Shown here piece by piece: positions 26,885 through 36,251 of a stretch of 64,000 bases of DNA; position 1 is the stretch's first letter, and each line of letters begins with the position of its first letter. Origin of the DNA: an uncultured Lachnospiraceae bacterium. Its GTDB lineage: Bacteria > Bacillota > Clostridia > Lachnospirales > Lachnospiraceae. Below the pieces are notes generated by a model. It was not told the origin of the DNA, made no database searches, and was given only the letters and a program-made list of their open reading frames with translations. Location: the NCBI GenBank assembly GCA_910579685.1, contig CAJTVN010000006.1:62001-126000 (forward strand), in the 5' to 3' direction. A program made the position numbers and the translations under genes.

Positions 26885-28612
26885 ATGGAGCATAAAGGGA
26901 AACGACATTCCATAAAAGGTTATTTGATGGCGGGCGGTATCGGAGGCTCGTTTCTTCTGCTTGCGCTTCTTATGATCTTCGGAGGCTATATTATAGCGCA
27001 GTACCGCCGTATCTATGAGAGAGAACATGAGATTTTAACCTCGGACTATGCGCACAAGCTGGGACACGATATTGACTTGCTTGAGTCTTATATCAAAAAC
27101 ATATACAGCGATAATGTGCATTACCAGATATTGAAGCGGCCTCAGATTACGGAAAGCCAGTGGATGCAGGCCACCTACTACCTGAACAATAATTTTCGGG
27201 CGAAGGCAGGAATTCTGGATTATTTTGGCGGTGTGTTTTATTATGACGAAAAGTGGAATTCCCTCCGCAGTGAATTCAGCAACTATCCTTATGAGGGGGA
27301 TTCTTACCGGCTGAATCAGCTGGTCAAGGAGGTAGTACGCCCCCTGACAGGCGAGAGGATGCCCTGCAGAGCAGTTATGACCTATGAGGAAGAGACCTAC
27401 CTGGTGTATGTGCTGGGAGATCACGGAAAACAGTTGGGATACTTGATTAACCTGTCCCGTTATTTTGCAGAGAGAGAGAATATGCAGCTTGTGATCGCAG
27501 ATCTTGCGGGAAATATACTGGTGAGCCAGGGGGCCGGGATTCTGGACGGGGATTCGGCCGCCTGCGAAATTGCCAGAAAGGGACAAAACTCCGGCTTCAC
27601 CTGTATGATTTCCAAAGAAAACGTTAGCGGGCAGGATCTGCAGATCCTCCTTGTGCATCAGGACAAGCAGCTGGCTTTCTGGAACAGGATCGAGTTCTGG
27701 CTTCTGTTTATATTGATCCCTTTTATGGCATTTGCCGTGTTGTGGAATGTATACAGATTTGTAAGACGGATTATTTATCAGCCGATTGATCATTTTGTAC
27801 ACCGTCTTACGGAAATGAAAATGGAAGAGCTGCCGGAAAATTTCGGCGATACAGGAGGGGAAAGCCAACTGGAGGAGATCCGCCTGATCAACGAAAAGCT
27901 GGATGAACTGATTGCGGAGATGAGGCAGCTTGAGCAGGATAAGTATAAGAAAGAAAAGGAAGCGGATGCGGCGCTTCTTCAATATTACCAGCTTCAGGTC
28001 AGCCCGCATTTTTTCCTCAACTGCCTGAACATCATAGCCTCCCTTCTGCATGAACAGGATGTGGAGACGGTGAATACCATGATCTATTCGGTATCCAGGC
28101 ATTTCAGGTATGTTTTTCAGGATTATAACAGCCAGGTGCTGCTGGAGGAGGAACTGGAAGAAGTCAGCGCCTACTGCAATATTTATATCATAAAAAACTC
28201 GGTGCCTCTGCTTTTGCAGCAGCAGGTCAGCGAGGAGACGAAATCATATGAGGTTCCGATACTGTGTATACAGACATTTGTGGAAAATTCCATTAAATAT
28301 GCGGTCTCCAAGGACAGAGTGCTTTCCGTAACGATCAGGGCGAACCGGATCAAGGATGAGGGGAGGGCGTATCTCCGGATCTGCATTATGGACAATGGGG
28401 AGGGATACCGTCCGGAAGTGCTGGAGCAGCTGAACCGGCCGGTGAAGGAATTTCAGTACCATTCCAGACATGTCGGAGTTGACAATATTAAGTATCGAAT
28501 TTTTTTACTTTACGGGGAAAAGGCAAAGCTCTATTTCTATAACAGTCCTGCTGGAGGGGCCGTTACGGAAATGCTGCTGCCTCAGGAAGAAAATGAATCT
28601 GCTGATTATTGA
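26885..28612 (+). CDS. Sensor histidine kinase, YesM/LytS type
   Basis: A 575-residue membrane kinase. One membrane segment lies near 15 to 38 and another near 278 to 298, enclosing a roughly 240-residue extracellular sensor. A HAMP-like linker follows, then the His_kinase domain with His375 in SPHFFLN, and a C-terminal ATPase domain (VENSIKY; MDNGEGY). It overlaps the response regulator by 20 bases, typical of translational coupling. In Clostridia such pairs usually sense sugars or their binding proteins and switch on an adjacent importer, here 30279-33764. Confidence 0.9.
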   Translation: MEHKGKRHSIKGYLMAGGIGGSFLLLALLMIFGGYIIAQYRRIYEREHEILTSDYAHKLGHDIDLLESYIKNIYSDNVHYQILKRPQITESQWMQATYYLNNNFRAKAGILDYFGGVFYYDEKWNSLRSEFSNYPYEGDSYRLNQLVKEVVRPLTGERMPCRAVMTYEEETYLVYVLGDHGKQLGYLINLSRYFAERENMQLVIADLAGNILVSQGAGILDGDSAACEIARKGQNSGFTCMISKENVSGQDLQILLVHQDKQLAFWNRIEFWLLFILIPFMAFAVLWNVYRFVRRIIYQPIDHFVHRLTEMKMEELPENFGDTGGESQLEEIRLINEKLDELIAEMRQLEQDKYKKEKEADAALLQYYQLQVSPHFFLNCLNIIASLLHEQDVETVNTMIYSVSRHFRYVFQDYNSQVLLEEELEEVSAYCNIYIIKNSVPLLLQQQVSEETKSYEVPILCIQTFVENSIKYAVSKDRVLSVTIRANRIKDEGRAYLRICIMDNGEGYRPEVLEQLNRPVKEFQYHSRHVGVDNIKYRIFLLYGEKAKLYFYNSPAGGAVTEMLLPQEENESADY

Positions 28613-30194
28613 TGATGAGAGAACTATTTTAAAAACGGTGTGCGCCCAACTTGCCAGGATGGAGCTGGGAGTGGAGAAAATCGACATGGCAGGCAGTGCG
28701 GAGGAAGCGAAAGAATACATGACGAAATGCCGCTATGATATCTTTCTGTGCGATATCGTCATGCCGGGAGAGGACGGGATTGCCTTTGCCAAATGGGTGC
28801 TGGAGAGGCATCCGGATGTGAAGATCATTTTCCTGACGGCCTATGCGGATGTCAAATACATGAAGGAAGCGATCTCCATGCAAAGCTTTGAGTACGTGCT
28901 TCAGCCTGTAAGCTCGGAGGAGTTAAGGAGCGTGGTGAAACGGGCCATTTCACAGATCAAAATCGAAAGGAAAAATCTTGAGATGATGAACCGGGGCGCT
29001 TTTTTTCAGTCTCGCGAGGAAAGCATCCTGGAGGCCGGAACCCTGCAGTATCTGGAGGGACGCAACGAGGATAATTCCTACATCCGCAGGCTGCTTTCCG
29101 GCCGGAATGCGGACATAGACGACGGACTCCGCTATCTGCCGGTCTGTGTGCAGGTGCTGAAAACGCAGAAGCGGCTGGACAAGATTGAGAGACCGATTCT
29201 GCGCGTGATATTCTGGAATATTCTGGATGAAGTGTTTCAGTCGCTTAAAATATCCTCGGTTATTTTGCTGGAAGAGCGGGGAGTGGATTTCACGGTGCTT
29301 TTTTACTGGAACGGGGAGGCCGGTTATGGACAGGAGGTGTTTTCAGACAAGCTGGAGACATTCCGGATTCTTGTCTTTCGGGTGCTGCAGACCTCCACGG
29401 CAATTTACTGCGGTGAGATTTGCGGGGAAAAGGAGCTTCCCGGATGCGTAAACCCCTTATTCCAGGCCAGGAAGGACAACGTGCGTCAGGAGAGCCGTAT
29501 ATTCCCGCCCCGGAAAAATGAGAAAGATTGCGACAGCCAGTCCTATAAACTGCAGGTCGGCACCTGGAAAAAGCTGCTTGACCAGAACCAGTTTTGCGGC
29601 TTTAAGGACAGTGTTCTCTCCTATGTGCGGAAGGATTACCATGGCCATATGAACGCCTCCGATATGGTAAACCTGCACCAGAGCATTACACAGCTTCTGC
29701 TGGTATATCTGGTGGACCGCCAGATCGGAAGCGACAGGGTTTTTGACGAAGATATGTCTTATCTGACCTACATGAACGCCTGGCAGGGGCTGGATCAGTT
29801 TGAGAAGGCGCTGACCCATATGGTGAATAAGCTCCAGGAGCTTATGGGAAGAGGGGATTCCAGGGACGTGGTTCAGGAAACCCGCAAATACATCAGGCAG
29901 CACCTGGACTGCGACCTGTCCGTGGCGGAAATTGCGGAATATGTGGGAATGAACCCGGAATATCTGACAAAGCTTTTTAAAAAGAATACGGGCTACACTC
30001 TGAAGGAGTATATCGTCAGCGAAAAGATGGAATCCGCCAAAATGCTTTTGTCCACCACCACTCTGCCCGTGACTTTGATATCCAGCCATGTGGGATACGG
30101 AAATTACTCCAATTTTACCAGAAGCTTCAAACAGCTTGTGGGCTGTACGCCCATGGAATACCGGAAATCGGTTTCGAATCAGAAAATGCAATAG
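28593..30194 (+). CDS. Response regulator with AraC output domain, YesN type
   Basis: A 533-residue regulator. The receiver domain has the acidic pair IIDDE at its start and phosphoacceptor Asp54 (LCDIVMPG), with a threonine and lysine in the usual later positions. A long middle linker of about 270 residues follows and the C-terminal 100 residues are an AraC double helix-turn-helix (MNPEYLTKLFKK; GYGNYSNFTRSF). ATG 28593 is the start; the frame is open to 28470 inside the kinase gene, but the receiver begins at this ATG. It should activate the importer and hydrolase genes that follow. Confidence 0.9.
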   Translation: MNLLIIDDERTILKTVCAQLARMELGVEKIDMAGSAEEAKEYMTKCRYDIFLCDIVMPGEDGIAFAKWVLERHPDVKIIFLTAYADVKYMKEAISMQSFEYVLQPVSSEELRSVVKRAISQIKIERKNLEMMNRGAFFQSREESILEAGTLQYLEGRNEDNSYIRRLLSGRNADIDDGLRYLPVCVQVLKTQKRLDKIERPILRVIFWNILDEVFQSLKISSVILLEERGVDFTVLFYWNGEAGYGQEVFSDKLETFRILVFRVLQTSTAIYCGEICGEKELPGCVNPLFQARKDNVRQESRIFPPRKNEKDCDSQSYKLQVGTWKKLLDQNQFCGFKDSVLSYVRKDYHGHMNASDMVNLHQSITQLLLVYLVDRQIGSDRVFDEDMSYLTYMNAWQGLDQFEKALTHMVNKLQELMGRGDSRDVVQETRKYIRQHLDCDLSVAEIAEYVGMNPEYLTKLFKKNTGYTLKEYIVSEKMESAKMLLSTTTLPVTLISSHVGYGNYSNFTRSFKQLVGCTPMEYRKSVSNQKMQ

Positions 30195-30278
30195 ACCACC
30201 TCTGATTTTGCATATTTTTACCCTGCTGGATTGACTAAAATAAGTTTATCAGAATTAGCCAAAAAGGAGGGTTATGAA

Positions 30279-31814
30279 ATGAAAAGAAAGTTATTGTCAC
30301 TGCTTCTTGTGGCCGCTCTGCTGGGTTCCGCTGCAGGGTGCGGATCGAAGGTGCCTGAAAGCGGAAGCTCCGGTGAGACGGAAAAAGCCGCTGTATCCGA
30401 GGAAGGGACGGGTACGGAGGCCGGAAATCCGGATGAATGGCCGGTGATCACGGTGCAGGTGCCGGTATTGAACGAGATGCCGGACGAACAGATGGTGGAG
30501 GAAGCTTTGAATGAATACTTGGTATCGATCAATGCGGGCGTGAAGGCGGATATGGTGCAGACGACTCTGGGAGATATTTCCACACAGATGACATTGATGT
30601 TGTCCGACAACCAGAATCCCCTTGACCTGTTTTGCTGGAGATTCTATTCCACGCTGGACGGATGCGTGAAAAACGAACAGTGTATTTCCCTGGAGCCCTA
30701 CCTCGACACTTATCCGGACATGTGGGCCATGTATCCGGAAAACGTGCTCAAGACACAGCAGATCAGCGGTGTGCAGTATGCGGTTCCCTCGGTGGACAGC
30801 TATGGAACTTATGAAGTATATGCGTTTCGGAAGGATGTGGCTGAGGAGCTGGGAATTGCGAACCGCGACGGCGAGCGCATAACGATCGAGGAGATGACTC
30901 AGATCATGAAGGACGCCAAAGCCCTCCATCCTGAGTTCTGCTATATGATAAACACGAATAACGAACCTGTGATCGGCATTGACAGCCTTGGAAACAGCAA
31001 CTGGCTGGGCGTTCTCTTAAACAGGGGCGTTGGCACAAAGGAAATCGTCAATCTCTATGAGACGGAGGAATGGCGCAATTACTGCTATCTCATGAAAGAA
31101 TGGAAGGATGCGGGACTGATGATGGACGATCCGCTGAATAACGAGATGACCATTTCCCAGTACAATAACGGCGTGTCAGCGGGCTGTTATATGGGTGGTT
31201 ACAGTCCGGATTATATCAAGGCGCTGATCTCCTACAGCCCTTACGAGCCCATAGAATTTCAGTTGACCGATCTGGTGGGAACCAGCGCTTCCGTGCTGGG
31301 AGGATGGATGGTTTCTACGGTCTGCAAGAATCCGGATGCAGCCATGAAGATGATGTATCTGATGACGACGGACGAAAACGTGGCCCGCTACTTTATCCTG
31401 GGGATTGAGGGCGTTCACTATACGGTGGACGAGAAGGGAATTGCCCGCCGTCCGGAAGGGGTTACACAGAGTACCACGACCTGGAATCAGGATTGTCCCT
31501 GGTTTTTCCAGAACCAGTGTCTGAGCCTTCCTCTGGAAACGGAGATGACAACCTATTACACGGATATGATGGAAGCGCCCAAGCAGGCGAAATTCTCCGA
31601 GGCCATGGGGTTTGTCTTTGACAGTGCGGCGGTATATGACCAGATGGCGGCATGTACCACGGTTGTTGCCGAGTACAGGGATGCGCTGCTTTACGGCCTG
31701 GTGGATGTGGATTCGTATCTTGACAAGTTTAATGAAGAATTGAAAGCCGCAGGAATAGACGAGATTGTTGCGGAAGAACAGAAACAGTTTGACGCATGGC
31801 TTGCGGCTCAGTAA
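30279..31814 (+). CDS. Solute-binding lipoprotein of a sugar ABC importer
   Basis: A 511-residue lipoprotein with a signal peptide ending in SAAGC (Cys21). The mature part resembles the large binding proteins of LplA type. It is strikingly similar along its whole length to the lipoprotein at 37557 (both contain LVSINAG, MLSDNQNPLDLF and SVCKNPDAAMK-like segments) and more distantly to the one at 56026. ATG 30279 follows AAGGAGG by eight bases. It lies directly after the two-component pair and before the two permeases. The likely ligand is an arabino-oligosaccharide, judged from the downstream GH51 and GH93 genes. Confidence 0.9.
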   Translation: MKRKLLSLLLVAALLGSAAGCGSKVPESGSSGETEKAAVSEEGTGTEAGNPDEWPVITVQVPVLNEMPDEQMVEEALNEYLVSINAGVKADMVQTTLGDISTQMTLMLSDNQNPLDLFCWRFYSTLDGCVKNEQCISLEPYLDTYPDMWAMYPENVLKTQQISGVQYAVPSVDSYGTYEVYAFRKDVAEELGIANRDGERITIEEMTQIMKDAKALHPEFCYMINTNNEPVIGIDSLGNSNWLGVLLNRGVGTKEIVNLYETEEWRNYCYLMKEWKDAGLMMDDPLNNEMTISQYNNGVSAGCYMGGYSPDYIKALISYSPYEPIEFQLTDLVGTSASVLGGWMVSTVCKNPDAAMKMMYLMTTDENVARYFILGIEGVHYTVDEKGIARRPEGVTQSTTTWNQDCPWFFQNQCLSLPLETEMTTYYTDMMEAPKQAKFSEAMGFVFDSAAVYDQMAACTTVVAEYRDALLYGLVDVDSYLDKFNEELKAAGIDEIVAEEQKQFDAWLAAQ

Positions 31815-31844
31815 AAGACAGAAGATGCTTTTTATAAAGAAATG

Positions 31845-31873
31845 CTGCCGGCCGCTGTGGCCGGCAGTGTTTT
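31845..31873 (+). terminator. Intercistronic hairpin between lipoprotein and permease genes
   Basis: A perfect 9-bp stem (CTGCCGGCC with GGCCGGCAG), five-base loop, followed by TGTTTTAAT. Its position suggests partial termination or mRNA protection, giving more binding protein than permease. Confidence 0.6.
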
Positions 31874-31892
31874 AATGGAAAGGGATGAAAAG

Positions 31893-32855
31893 ATGATGCA
31901 AAAAAGTAAAACCACAGCCGTGGAAAAGGCTGCCAAAAAAAGAAAGACGAAAAAAAAGCTCCGGAAATATGCGCCTTTGTATCTCTGTGCGCTGCCGGGC
32001 TTCGTCTATCTGGTTATCAACAATTATCTGCCTATGGGCGGCCTGGTGCTGGCGTTTAAGAAGTACAGCTTCGCAAAGGGGATTCTGAAAAGCCCGTGGA
32101 ACGGGATCAGCAACTTTACCTATCTGTTCGGCTCCAAGTGGGCGAAGATCATGTTCCGGAACACCATTGGCTATAATATTCTGTTCCTTTCGCTGGGAAC
32201 GATTTTTGCCATTTTCGTGGCGATTCTTCTGAATGAGGTGCGGAAAAAAACGGCGCAGCAGGTCTACCAGACAACCATATTGATCCCCCATCTGGTGAGC
32301 ACGGTTCTGATCGGTTATCTGGTATATGCATTTTTGTCCAGCACCAACGGTTTTGTAAATAAGGGAATCCTGGAGCCTTTGGGAATTGAGGGAATCCAGT
32401 GGTACACGGAGGCGAAATACTGGCCCTTTATTCTGACCATCGTGCAGTTGTGGAGAAGCTTCGGTTTCCAGAGTATTGTATACTTTGCAACGATTATCGG
32501 GTTTGACCGAACCTACTATGAAGCGGCCGTTGTGGACGGGGCCACTGTCTGGCAGCAGATCACGAAGATTACGCTTCCTCTGCTGAAGCCAACGGTCATT
32601 ATTCTTACCATTATGGCGCTTGGCAGGATGTTTGCCTCGGATTTCGGACTGTTTTATCAGGTGCCTCAGAACAGCGGAATGCTTTACTCTACCACAACCA
32701 CCATCGATACCTTCGTATACCGGGCGCTGATGCAGGATCATGATGTGGGAAGGTCTCTTGCCGCAGGATTTCTTCAGTCCATACTGGGCTTTTGCGTGGT
32801 CATGCTGACAAATACCATCGTGCGTAAGACAGAGCCTGACAGTGCATTGTTCTAA
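31893..32855 (+). CDS. Sugar ABC transporter permease, LplB type
   Basis: About 320 residues. A very basic N terminus (Lys/Arg-rich to residue 30) is followed by six hydrophobic segments and the EAA coupling loop (YEAAVVDGA, KITLPLLKP). Several in-frame ATGs exist from 31842; 31893 is preferred because AAGGG lies eight bases before it, but 31875 is possible. It forms a pair with the permease at 32874 and is very similar to the one at 54111. Confidence 0.88.
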   Translation: MMQKSKTTAVEKAAKKRKTKKKLRKYAPLYLCALPGFVYLVINNYLPMGGLVLAFKKYSFAKGILKSPWNGISNFTYLFGSKWAKIMFRNTIGYNILFLSLGTIFAIFVAILLNEVRKKTAQQVYQTTILIPHLVSTVLIGYLVYAFLSSTNGFVNKGILEPLGIEGIQWYTEAKYWPFILTIVQLWRSFGFQSIVYFATIIGFDRTYYEAAVVDGATVWQQITKITLPLLKPTVIILTIMALGRMFASDFGLFYQVPQNSGMLYSTTTTIDTFVYRALMQDHDVGRSLAAGFLQSILGFCVVMLTNTIVRKTEPDSALF

Positions 32856-32873
32856 AGAAGGAGGAATCAAAAT

Positions 32874-33764
32874 ATGGCTGGTACAAATAAAGGCTTTCGG
32901 ATTTTTGCAAATGCAACAATGATTATTTTAATGCTGTGCTGTCTGCTGCCGTTTATTCTTTTGATTATGGCGTCCATTACGGACGAGGCGACCCTGACTC
33001 TTTACGGATACTCCTTTTTCCCGAGAAAGTTTAACCTTCGGGCATATGATTATCTGTTTCAGTCGATAGAGAGAATTGCCAGGGCCTACGGCATCACGAT
33101 TCTGGTTACGGTAGTAGGAACCACTCTGAACGTGACGATGACCATGTTTATGGCATACCTGCTTTCCAAGCAGGATCTGCCGGGGAGAAATTTCCTGTCC
33201 TTTTTCATTTTTTTCACAATGCTGTTCTCTGGCGGTATGGTGCCATCCTACATTATATGGAGCCAGTATATGCACGTGGGGGACAGTCTGATGGGACTGA
33301 TTTTCCCGAACCTGGCGCTTGGAGCGTATAACGTGATATTGATGAGAACCTATTTTACAACAAATGTGCCAAGGGATATTCTGGAGGCTGCGGAAATGGA
33401 TTCCTGCAGTGAACTGGGGATGCTTTTTCGGATAGCGATACCGCTTTCAAAGCCTATGATTTCCACAGTGGGTCTGTTCTCCGCACTGGCATACTGGAAC
33501 GACTGGATCAACGGTCTGTACTACCTGACCAGAAGAGGCGATCTGTATTCCATCCAGAACGTGCTTAATTCCATGATGAATAATGTGCAGTTCTTAAAGG
33601 AGAGCAGCATGGATATAAGCAGTTCGCAGATCACCACCCAGATACCGACTTCGGGAGTGAGGATGGCGATTGCCGTGATCTCCATCATTCCGATTATGAT
33701 TATTTATCCTTTCTTCCAGAAGGCATTTATCAAGGGAATCGTGATCGGCGGAGTGAAGGGATAA
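32874..33764 (+). CDS. Sugar ABC transporter permease, LplC/YtcP type
   Basis: A 296-residue permease with six hydrophobic segments. The coupling loop reads EAAEMDSCS then RIAIPLSKP, and the end is GIVIGGVKG. GGAGG precedes the ATG, and the gene starts 18 bases after its partner. It completes the importer; the ATPase must be supplied from elsewhere. Confidence 0.9.
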   Translation: MAGTNKGFRIFANATMIILMLCCLLPFILLIMASITDEATLTLYGYSFFPRKFNLRAYDYLFQSIERIARAYGITILVTVVGTTLNVTMTMFMAYLLSKQDLPGRNFLSFFIFFTMLFSGGMVPSYIIWSQYMHVGDSLMGLIFPNLALGAYNVILMRTYFTTNVPRDILEAAEMDSCSELGMLFRIAIPLSKPMISTVGLFSALAYWNDWINGLYYLTRRGDLYSIQNVLNSMMNNVQFLKESSMDISSSQITTQIPTSGVRMAIAVISIIPIMIIYPFFQKAFIKGIVIGGVKG

Positions 33765-33802
33765 GGAACCTGCGGAAATAAAAATTAGAGAGGTGTGAGA
33801 AG

Positions 33803-36244
33803 ATGGCTGATTTATCGATTTCTTTAGAGAAAAAAAGGTTTTGCGTATGTGATTCCCTCTACGGTCTCTTTTTTGAGGATATCAATCGCTCCGGAGACGG
33901 CGGACTCTACCCTGAGCTGATAAGAAACCGGGCGTTTGAGGACAGTCTGTATCCGGAGGATCTGATTCCGAAGGGAGACGACCTTGCAAATACGGAGGGA
34001 TGGCTGTTTGAATATCAGAAGGGAGAGGGGCAGAAGCGCTGGAAGGAATGCGTGGCTCCCACAAAAATCCCGGCCTGGTATGGGGAAGGGGCGGAATTTT
34101 CGCTGGATCGTGAGGATACTTTGAATGAATACAGACAGGCGGCTCTTGCAGTGTGCTTTGAAAAAGGCGGGAGTATATGGAACGTGGGCTATTCCGGAGT
34201 GCCGGTGCGGGCGGGCGAAGCCTATCACATGTATTTCTTTGCCAAGGCGGACCGGGAAATTCCTCTGGAGATCTCCATTGAGGGGAAAGAAGGGATATTC
34301 TGCAGTCGTAAGATCCGTATATATACAAAGGGATATGTCCGTTATGACCTGACGCTGGTTCCGGATCGGACATCAAAGGAAGCCAGAGTATGCATTGCGG
34401 CGCCGGAAGGGGGAAGCCTGAAGCTGGGATTTCTTTCCCTGATGCCAACAGACACTTATTGCGGCCACGGGCTGCGCAGGGATCTGTGCGAAAAACTGGA
34501 GGCGCTTCGCCCGGGATTTCTTCGTTTCCCCGGGGGCTGCATCGTGGAGGGATTTTCCAAGTCAACGGCCCAGAGGTTTAAGAGAATGGCAGGACCGGTG
34601 TGGGAAAGACCCGGTGTGCTGAACCTTTGGGGATATCGCTCCACGGAGGGACTCGGGTTCCATGAGTATCTGCAGCTGTGTGAGGATTTAAAGACGGATG
34701 CCATGTATGTGTGCAACTGCGGAATGACCTGTCAGGTGAGAGGACCCATCCTTATGGAGGAGGACGAGATACAGGAGCTTCTGGATGATGTGTTCTGCGC
34801 CCTGGAATATGCCATGGGAGGCAGGGAAACAGTGTGGGGTTCCCTTCGGGCCCGCATGGGGCATCCGGAGCCTTTCGGATTAAAGTATCTGGAAATCGGA
34901 AACGAAAACAACGGCCCGGATTATGAGGAGCGCTACGAGCGCTTCCGCAAGGCGGTCTCCGAAAAATATCCGGAGCTGATTATTGTGGCGAACACGCATG
35001 TGGAGGAGGCCGGACTGCCGCTGCATATTGCGGATGAGCATTTTTATAATAAAACGGAATGGTTTGCAATGAACACCCATCAGTACGACCATTATGACAG
35101 GAGAGGCCCCGGAATCTTTGTAGGGGAGTTTGCCGTGGTGGCGGGAGATATCCGGACATTGTATACCGCAGTGGGCGAGGCCATGTTCATGGTCGGGATG
35201 GAACGCAATCAGGATATCGTAAAACTGGCGGCCTATGCGCCCTTGTTTGAAAATGTGCATTATGCGGCCTGGGAGCCGAATCTGATCGCTTTTGACGGTT
35301 TGGATCACTATGGAATTCCTTCTTATTATGTATGGCGGTTGTTTGGGAACAACAGGGGGAAAACCGTGGTGGAGAGCACGCTTTCCTGCGACCGGGTTTA
35401 TGCGCCCTACTTAAGGGGAGGTCCCTGTCTTTGCGGTTCCCAGGGAGTGCGCTTTAAAAATGCGCTGTGGAGAGGAGAGCCGGTGGCGGCATCACAGGAG
35501 ATATTCGGAGCCGTGCAGTCTCTCGGGGACGGGAGTTTTACCACGCAGATCCTTCCGGACAGCGGGCAGGCGGAGAACGCCAGAAGGTTCGGAATGGAAG
35601 GCAGCGTGCTGATCGTCCTTGGGGAGGATCAGACTTCGCGGGAGGGGCGCTTTGAGATCGAGCTGATGGCTGACCCGGAAAAGGAACTTGGCATTGGCAT
35701 GTTCGCCATTCCGTACGGCAAGGGCAGAAACAGCGAAGACAGTCCATGGAACCTGTTTTCCGTACAGCCCGTCCGCTGGAAGATCCAGGGAACCAAGAGC
35801 CGTCTGGTGGCGGATGCGGGCTTTCGGGAGAAAGATCTGACAGAGCCTGTGGAGGTGGCTGTCGAATCAAATGCTTATCATAAATTTGTGATGGAGACCG
35901 ATGGCAGAACACTCCGGTGCATTCTGGACGGCAGGAAGGTGATGGAGGCGCAGCTTCCGCACTATGATGAGATGCAGGCCGTAGTCACGGAGGATGAGGA
36001 AACTGTCTTCGTGAAACTGGTGAATATCGCACAGGAAGCGAAGAAGGTGGAGATTTGTCTGGATCTTGACGTGTGTGCAGATTATGAGGCGGATGTGATC
36101 TCCGGGGATCCTGCTGATAAGAATACCCTGGAGGAGCCGGAGAAGGTGCGGGAACGCTGCGTTGAGTGCTCCGGTGCGGGCAGGAGGTTTGCTTATGAGG
36201 CTCCTGCAACCTCTGTAAATGTTTTGAGATTAAAGAAAGGATAA
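33803..36244 (+). CDS. GH51 alpha-L-arabinofuranosidase (long form)
   Basis: An 813-residue intracellular enzyme (no signal peptide) that should remove terminal alpha-L-arabinofuranose from arabinan or arabinoxylan fragments. Family landmarks: FFEDINRSGDGGLYPELI near the N terminus, LRFPGGCIVEG near 237, acid/base Glu368 (EIGNENNG) and nucleophile Glu442 (FVGEFAV). A carbohydrate-binding-like beta domain (about 110 to 215) is inserted ahead of the barrel, and a lectin-like beta domain (about 590 to 720) lies near the C terminus, which explains the length compared with about 500 for classical bacterial GH51. It has a paralog at 40833. Confidence 0.9.
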   Translation: MADLSISLEKKRFCVCDSLYGLFFEDINRSGDGGLYPELIRNRAFEDSLYPEDLIPKGDDLANTEGWLFEYQKGEGQKRWKECVAPTKIPAWYGEGAEFSLDREDTLNEYRQAALAVCFEKGGSIWNVGYSGVPVRAGEAYHMYFFAKADREIPLEISIEGKEGIFCSRKIRIYTKGYVRYDLTLVPDRTSKEARVCIAAPEGGSLKLGFLSLMPTDTYCGHGLRRDLCEKLEALRPGFLRFPGGCIVEGFSKSTAQRFKRMAGPVWERPGVLNLWGYRSTEGLGFHEYLQLCEDLKTDAMYVCNCGMTCQVRGPILMEEDEIQELLDDVFCALEYAMGGRETVWGSLRARMGHPEPFGLKYLEIGNENNGPDYEERYERFRKAVSEKYPELIIVANTHVEEAGLPLHIADEHFYNKTEWFAMNTHQYDHYDRRGPGIFVGEFAVVAGDIRTLYTAVGEAMFMVGMERNQDIVKLAAYAPLFENVHYAAWEPNLIAFDGLDHYGIPSYYVWRLFGNNRGKTVVESTLSCDRVYAPYLRGGPCLCGSQGVRFKNALWRGEPVAASQEIFGAVQSLGDGSFTTQILPDSGQAENARRFGMEGSVLIVLGEDQTSREGRFEIELMADPEKELGIGMFAIPYGKGRNSEDSPWNLFSVQPVRWKIQGTKSRLVADAGFREKDLTEPVEVAVESNAYHKFVMETDGRTLRCILDGRKVMEAQLPHYDEMQAVVTEDEETVFVKLVNIAQEAKKVEICLDLDVCADYEADVISGDPADKNTLEEPEKVRERCVECSGAGRRFAYEAPATSVNVLRLKKG

Positions 36245-36251
36245 AAAAGCG